DNA of 64,000 bases from assembly GCF_900116895.1 (NCBI RefSeq), contig NZ_FPCF01000006.1, positions 95,177-159,176 on the forward strand, given 5' to 3'. Source of the stretch: Pseudidiomarina donghaiensis (GTDB taxonomy: Bacteria; Pseudomonadota; Gammaproteobacteria; Enterobacterales; Alteromonadaceae). The position numbers and the translations under genes were made by a program. Positions 60,844 through 64,000 of this stretch are shown piece after piece; position 1 is the first letter of the stretch; each line of letters starts with the position of its first letter. The notes under the pieces were generated by a model. The model saw only the letters and a list, made by a program, of their open reading frames with translations. It ran no database searches and was not told where the DNA came from.

Positions 60844-61998
60844 ATGAAAACCGCACTCGTTATTGTTGTACTGCTGGTCGTTGGCTTATTGGTGGGGCCA
60901 TTGTGGTCGGGCAATACTGGCTACGTTCTGTTATCTATAGGCCAATGGACCGTTGAAACCAGCGTTGTCGCAGCACTTATTCTACTGGTTATTGCCATAC
61001 TCGTTCTGCGTGTGGTTTTTGCCTTTATCGCACGCCTTGTGCGCGGCACCAAATGGGGCATGCGCTGGTTTGGTGAGCGCCGCCAACAAAAAGCTGAAAC
61101 GGCCTTTCACGAGGCTCTAGTCGCATTGAATGACGGTGATTATGCAGGCAGTTCGCGTGCTGCAAATCGCGCTTGGCAGCTCCGCAAGCAGCCAAACGAT
61201 GCCCTACTCGCGGCGTATTCGGCGCAGCACATTGGCGACCTTAAACAAGCGCGAGAATGGCTAACTCATAGTGGTAAAACCGCGGACTTAGCCGTCTCTG
61301 AAATGCTCTATGCGTTACGCGACAATCCAGACAGCATCTCGTCACGTTTAACCGACTTAAAAGCCCTTCTGCGCGATTACCCACGACATCCTGAGCTTAT
61401 TCGTGCAGCCATTATGGGGTATCAACGGTTACATCGTTATGATGATTTAGTCGGCTTATTACCAGTTGCACGCGAGTTGAAGCTATTTAGCGACACCCAG
61501 TATGCAGCGATTGAGGAAGAAACTTATTACGCCTTGATGTTAGCGGCAGGGCGCCAAGGTGCCACAAAACTGCAAGACTACTGGCAAAGTCTGCGCCGCG
61601 ATGAGCGCCGTGATGCGATTATTCGCCGGGCATACTTACGTGCTTTGGTCACATTTGATCACACCAAAGCCGCTGACAAAGTTGCAGCACGCGCACTGAA
61701 GCGAGGCGAGCTCGATATTGCTGACTTGTTGCAGAATAATTTGTTAGTTGCCGGCCCTGAATTGCGTGACATTGTGCAAGACGGCTTGAAGAAAAAGCCC
61801 GACGATGCATTTTTGCTACAAGCCATTGGCCAAATGGCATTGACCACGAAAGACTACGCATTAGCTCAACGTGCTTTGCGCCGCGCTGCTGAACTAGCGC
61901 CTTCACAACGGGTGTGGTTAGATTTAGCGGTGACTTACGATGCACTTGGCGATACCGCCAACGCATTGCAGTGTTACCGTGAAGCAATGCGGGCTTAG
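60844..61998 (+). CDS. hemY: HemY-type TPR membrane protein
   Basis: A 384-residue protein with two N-terminal transmembrane helices (about 2-20 and 40-60) and TPR-like helical repeats (ANRAWQLRKQPNDALLAAYSA; ALAQRALRRAAELAPS). It has the HemY_N pattern (GYVLLSIGQWTVETSV). In proteobacteria it accompanies hemX and is thought to scaffold late heme steps. It follows hemX by 4 nt. Confidence 0.92.
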   Translation: MKTALVIVVLLVVGLLVGPLWSGNTGYVLLSIGQWTVETSVVAALILLVIAILVLRVVFAFIARLVRGTKWGMRWFGERRQQKAETAFHEALVALNDGDYAGSSRAANRAWQLRKQPNDALLAAYSAQHIGDLKQAREWLTHSGKTADLAVSEMLYALRDNPDSISSRLTDLKALLRDYPRHPELIRAAIMGYQRLHRYDDLVGLLPVARELKLFSDTQYAAIEEETYYALMLAAGRQGATKLQDYWQSLRRDERRDAIIRRAYLRALVTFDHTKAADKVAARALKRGELDIADLLQNNLLVAGPELRDIVQDGLKKKPDDAFLLQAIGQMALTTKDYALAQRALRRAAELAPSQRVWLDLAVTYDALGDTANALQCYREAMRA

Positions 61999-62010
61999 CT
62001 AGCCCGCATT
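61986..62010. terminator. Hairpin between hemY and yceI
   Basis: AATGCGGGCT and AGCCCGCATT form a 10-bp stem with a 5-nt loop at the hemY stop; the following GTTTATT is only moderately T-rich. It could end hemY and, in reverse, yceI. Confidence 0.6.
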
Positions 62011-62032
62011 GTTTATTCAGGTAACCGATGGC

Positions 62033-62608
62033 TTACTGACGAATACCTTCGATAGATAGGAAAATTTCTACCGTTTCAGAAGCTGGGCCTAAGTCATAGT
62101 CCATACCAAACTCGGCCGGCGTTAACGTCACTGCGCCTTCAAAGCCGCGACGGAATCCACCCCAAGGGTCTTGTCCTGCGCCAATTTCCTTCACATCAAT
62201 GGCGATTTCTTTAGTGGTACCGTGCAAGGTAAAGTTACCTTTGAGTACGCCGGTGCCGTCGCCATTTGGGGCATAGCTGGTTGAAACGAACTTGGCTTGC
62301 GGGTATTTTTCGACATCAAAAAAATCGCCGCTACGCAAATGCTTGTCACGCTCGGCGTGGTTACTATCAAGGCTGGCAACATCAATAGTGACATTGACTT
62401 TCGCTGCACTTGGGTTGGCTTCGTCATAGCTAAATGTGCCTTCGAAGTCATTAAACTGACCAAGTAACCAGCTATAACCTAAGTGGCTAATTTTGAATTG
62501 TACGAATGCGTGCGCACCATCTGTATCAATAACATAATCAGCAGCTTGTGCCTGGCTTGCGCCCAATACTGACGCGGTGATCAATGTTGCTAAAGCTAAT
62601 TTTTTCAT
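62033..62608 (-). CDS. yceI: YceI-family periplasmic lipid-binding protein
   Basis: A 191-residue secreted protein: signal peptide MKKLALATLITASVLGASQAQA, then the YceI beta-barrel (DTDGAHAFVQFKISHLGYSWLLGQFNDFEG, HLRSGDFFDVEKYP, LTLHG-type). YceI proteins bind isoprenoid chains, possibly quinones. It follows the cytochrome b561 gene by 23 nt, the same pair as E. coli yceJ-yceI. Confidence 0.94.
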   Translation of the reverse strand: MKKLALATLITASVLGASQAQAADYVIDTDGAHAFVQFKISHLGYSWLLGQFNDFEGTFSYDEANPSAAKVNVTIDVASLDSNHAERDKHLRSGDFFDVEKYPQAKFVSTSYAPNGDGTGVLKGNFTLHGTTKEIAIDVKEIGAGQDPWGGFRRGFEGAVTLTPAEFGMDYDLGPASETVEIFLSIEGIRQ

Positions 62609-62631
62609 GGTAAATCTCCTAAGTTATATCG

Positions 62632-63183
62632 TTAATCGTGATTTGGTTTGCTAACCAACATACGTTTCAAAGTGGCGTCGCGGTTTATAAAATGATGTTT
62701 AAGCGCTGCTAACGCGTGCCCAGCAGCAGCGATAACTAGCGCTAAAGCGGTGTACCAGTGAACCTCACCGGCAATGTCTTCTTGATTGGGTATCCCGGTA
62801 ATGAGCGCTGGTACTTCAAACCAATCAAATACCGAGATCCCCCGGCCGTCCGCCGTTGAAATTAAGTAACCACTAATCATGGTCACAAATAACAATGCGT
62901 AAATAATTCCATGTCCCCACCGAGCACCTTTTTGCTCCCAACTCGCGCCTAAAGGCTTAGGAGAAACGGTGTAGAACTTCCACGCTGAGCGCACAAGGGT
63001 AAGCAATAATAAGCTAATGCCGATGGACTTATGCCACCATGGCCCTAATCGATACCACGGGTCATAATAGCTTAGCGTTAGCATCCAATAGCCAAGTGCA
63101 AACAACCCGATAACGAGTAGTACACTAAGCCAGTGAATTGCTATGGCTAGCCAGCCGTAGCTTGCTGTTGTGTTCTTGATCAT
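62632..63183 (-). CDS. Cytochrome b561 (YceJ/CybB type)
   Basis: A 183-residue four-helix membrane cytochrome with paired His heme ligands (AIHWLSVLLVIGLFALGYWML, WWHKSIGISLLLLT, RWGHGIIYALLF, VHWYTALALVIAAAGHALAALKHH). Such proteins oxidise quinol or transfer electrons to superoxide. It is co-transcribed with yceI. Confidence 0.92.
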   Translation of the reverse strand: MIKNTTASYGWLAIAIHWLSVLLVIGLFALGYWMLTLSYYDPWYRLGPWWHKSIGISLLLLTLVRSAWKFYTVSPKPLGASWEQKGARWGHGIIYALLFVTMISGYLISTADGRGISVFDWFEVPALITGIPNQEDIAGEVHWYTALALVIAAAGHALAALKHHFINRDATLKRMLVSKPNHD

Positions 63184-63284
63184 GTTCGCTGCTCGTTAGT
63201 TGTGACTTTGATCATTTTAGCGGAGTTTTGAATTAGTAATATCGAGTAGTTTAGATGATTAAGCTCGAAAAAATAGAATGAATT

Positions 63285-63350
63285 AAAAGCGAAGGCGATA
63301 TTAGATATTGGATATTAGCGAGCAGCGCAGCGGACGAATCACGCTTTTGG
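63285..63350. repeat. Dispersed repeat copy upstream of the rRNA terminator
   Basis: AAAAGCGAAGGCGATATTAG and GATATTAGCGAG are the reverse complement of the tandem repeat at 12941-12982. They are joined here to AGCGCAGCGGACGAATCACG, a module of the repeats at 39711 and 47108. So the two repeat types belong to one composite family. The rest of 63184-63405 holds only this and the terminator. Confidence 0.7.
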
Positions 63351-63363
63351 CTTTCCCAAAACG

Positions 63364-63389
63364 AAAAAACCCCGAGCGTTAGCTCGGGG
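63364..63389 (-). terminator. rRNA operon terminator
   Basis: On the minus strand CCCCGAGC-TAAC-GCTCGGGG is followed by six T, 17 nt after the 5S gene. Confidence 0.95.
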
Positions 63390-63405
63390 TCTCGTCGTAA
63401 TTAAA

Positions 63406-63521
63406 GCCTGGCGGTGTCCTACTCTCACATGGGAACTCCCACACTACCATCGGCGCTGAAGCGTTTCACTGCTGAGTTCGGAATGGATCAGGTGGTTCCA
63501 CTTCGCTATGGCCGCCAGGCA
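63406..63521 (-). rRNA. rrf: 5S ribosomal RNA
   Basis: On the minus strand the sequence runs from TGCCTGGCGGCCATAGCG through the conserved CCGAACTCAGCAGTGAAACG to GTAGGACACCGCCAGGC. This is a full-length bacterial 5S rRNA of about 116 nt with its terminal helix. Ends are exact to within 2 nt. Confidence 0.97.
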
Positions 63522-63704
63522 TAAACTGTTAAACAATATGAAGGCTGATTGTATTCTGTATAAGGTAATGATGACCACTCTACATGATTGGAGCATCGCT
63601 CCCCGGCGTGTAACGCCGGGCTACGTCTGACGTAGCATCCATTTTAATAAAAGCTCGAACTTGTGTCTTTTGGCATACAGCCCTAAACACTTTCGGTGTT
63701 GTAT

Positions 63705-64000
<296 letters not shown>

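Noticed and set aside
63522..63704. tRNA gene in the 23S-5S spacer
   Set aside because: No tRNA arms or CCA-adjacent acceptor pairing; only a GC-rich hairpin.

Overview
This window looks like the chromosome of a marine-type gammaproteobacterium, probably Alteromonadales and possibly Idiomarinaceae. That placement is an inference from gene content and protein style (pilPQ-aroK-aroB-dam, the lptM-lysA-dapF-DUF484-xerC cluster, cyaY/hemCDXY, an rRNA operon end); no 16S sequence is present to confirm it. The gene set describes a facultative anaerobe that handles nitrate and nitric oxide. Layout: 1-7661 is a housekeeping block (type IV pilus secretin, shikimate enzymes, Dam methylase, ElaA-type acetyltransferase, RsmJ, peroxiredoxin, flavoprotein), most of it tightly packed or overlapping. 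7672-14411 holds a GDSL hydrolase, a decayed two-component system, an ScsB/ScsD/ScsC-like periplasmic disulfide (copper-stress) operon, an SDR and a GDT1-type transporter. 14480-34949 is an anaerobic/NO region: FNR, a hemerythrin NO-repair protein, NorR, NnrS, the O2-independent ubiquinone proteins UbiU/V/T, HemN, the anaerobic ribonucleotide reductase NrdG/NrdD, a quinol NO reductase (NorB), a NarX-type sensor, a NarK-type transporter and NarL. No nitrate, nitrite or N2O reductase is encoded here. The regulatory DNA of this region is unusually readable. The norB promoter and the divergent hemerythrin/norR region each carry three GGT-N7-ACC (NorR-type) boxes about 43 bp from a sigma-54 -24/-12 element, in mirrored orientation; one of these six boxes is imperfect. 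FNR boxes and TACCCCT-type heptamers (NarL-like) recur upstream of fnr, hemN and nrdG, and an FNR box precedes a ThDP decarboxylase gene, where it overlaps the end of narL. 34969-44314 is metabolic and accessory: the decarboxylase, the tRNA hydroxylase TrhP with its ferredoxin, a RelBE/ParE-like toxin-antitoxin pair with a 12-bp-arm operator, and a LysR regulator divergent from a glutaryl-CoA dehydrogenase / fused 2-oxoacid dehydrogenase E1 / acyltransferase cassette. 44265-47892 contains an MscS channel paired with an unrecognised NTPase-like protein, a Vgb-like beta-propeller and a LysE exporter. 47907-61998 is conserved DNA repair, lysine and heme biosynthesis. 62033-63183 encodes YceI and cytochrome b561. 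The window ends in a minus-strand rRNA operon (5S and the 3' end of 23S). A dispersed repeat family built from short modules (GATATTAG; CGAACAACGAATAACG; AGCGTAGCGGACGAA) occurs at four or more intergenic sites, and two copies abut gene starts.
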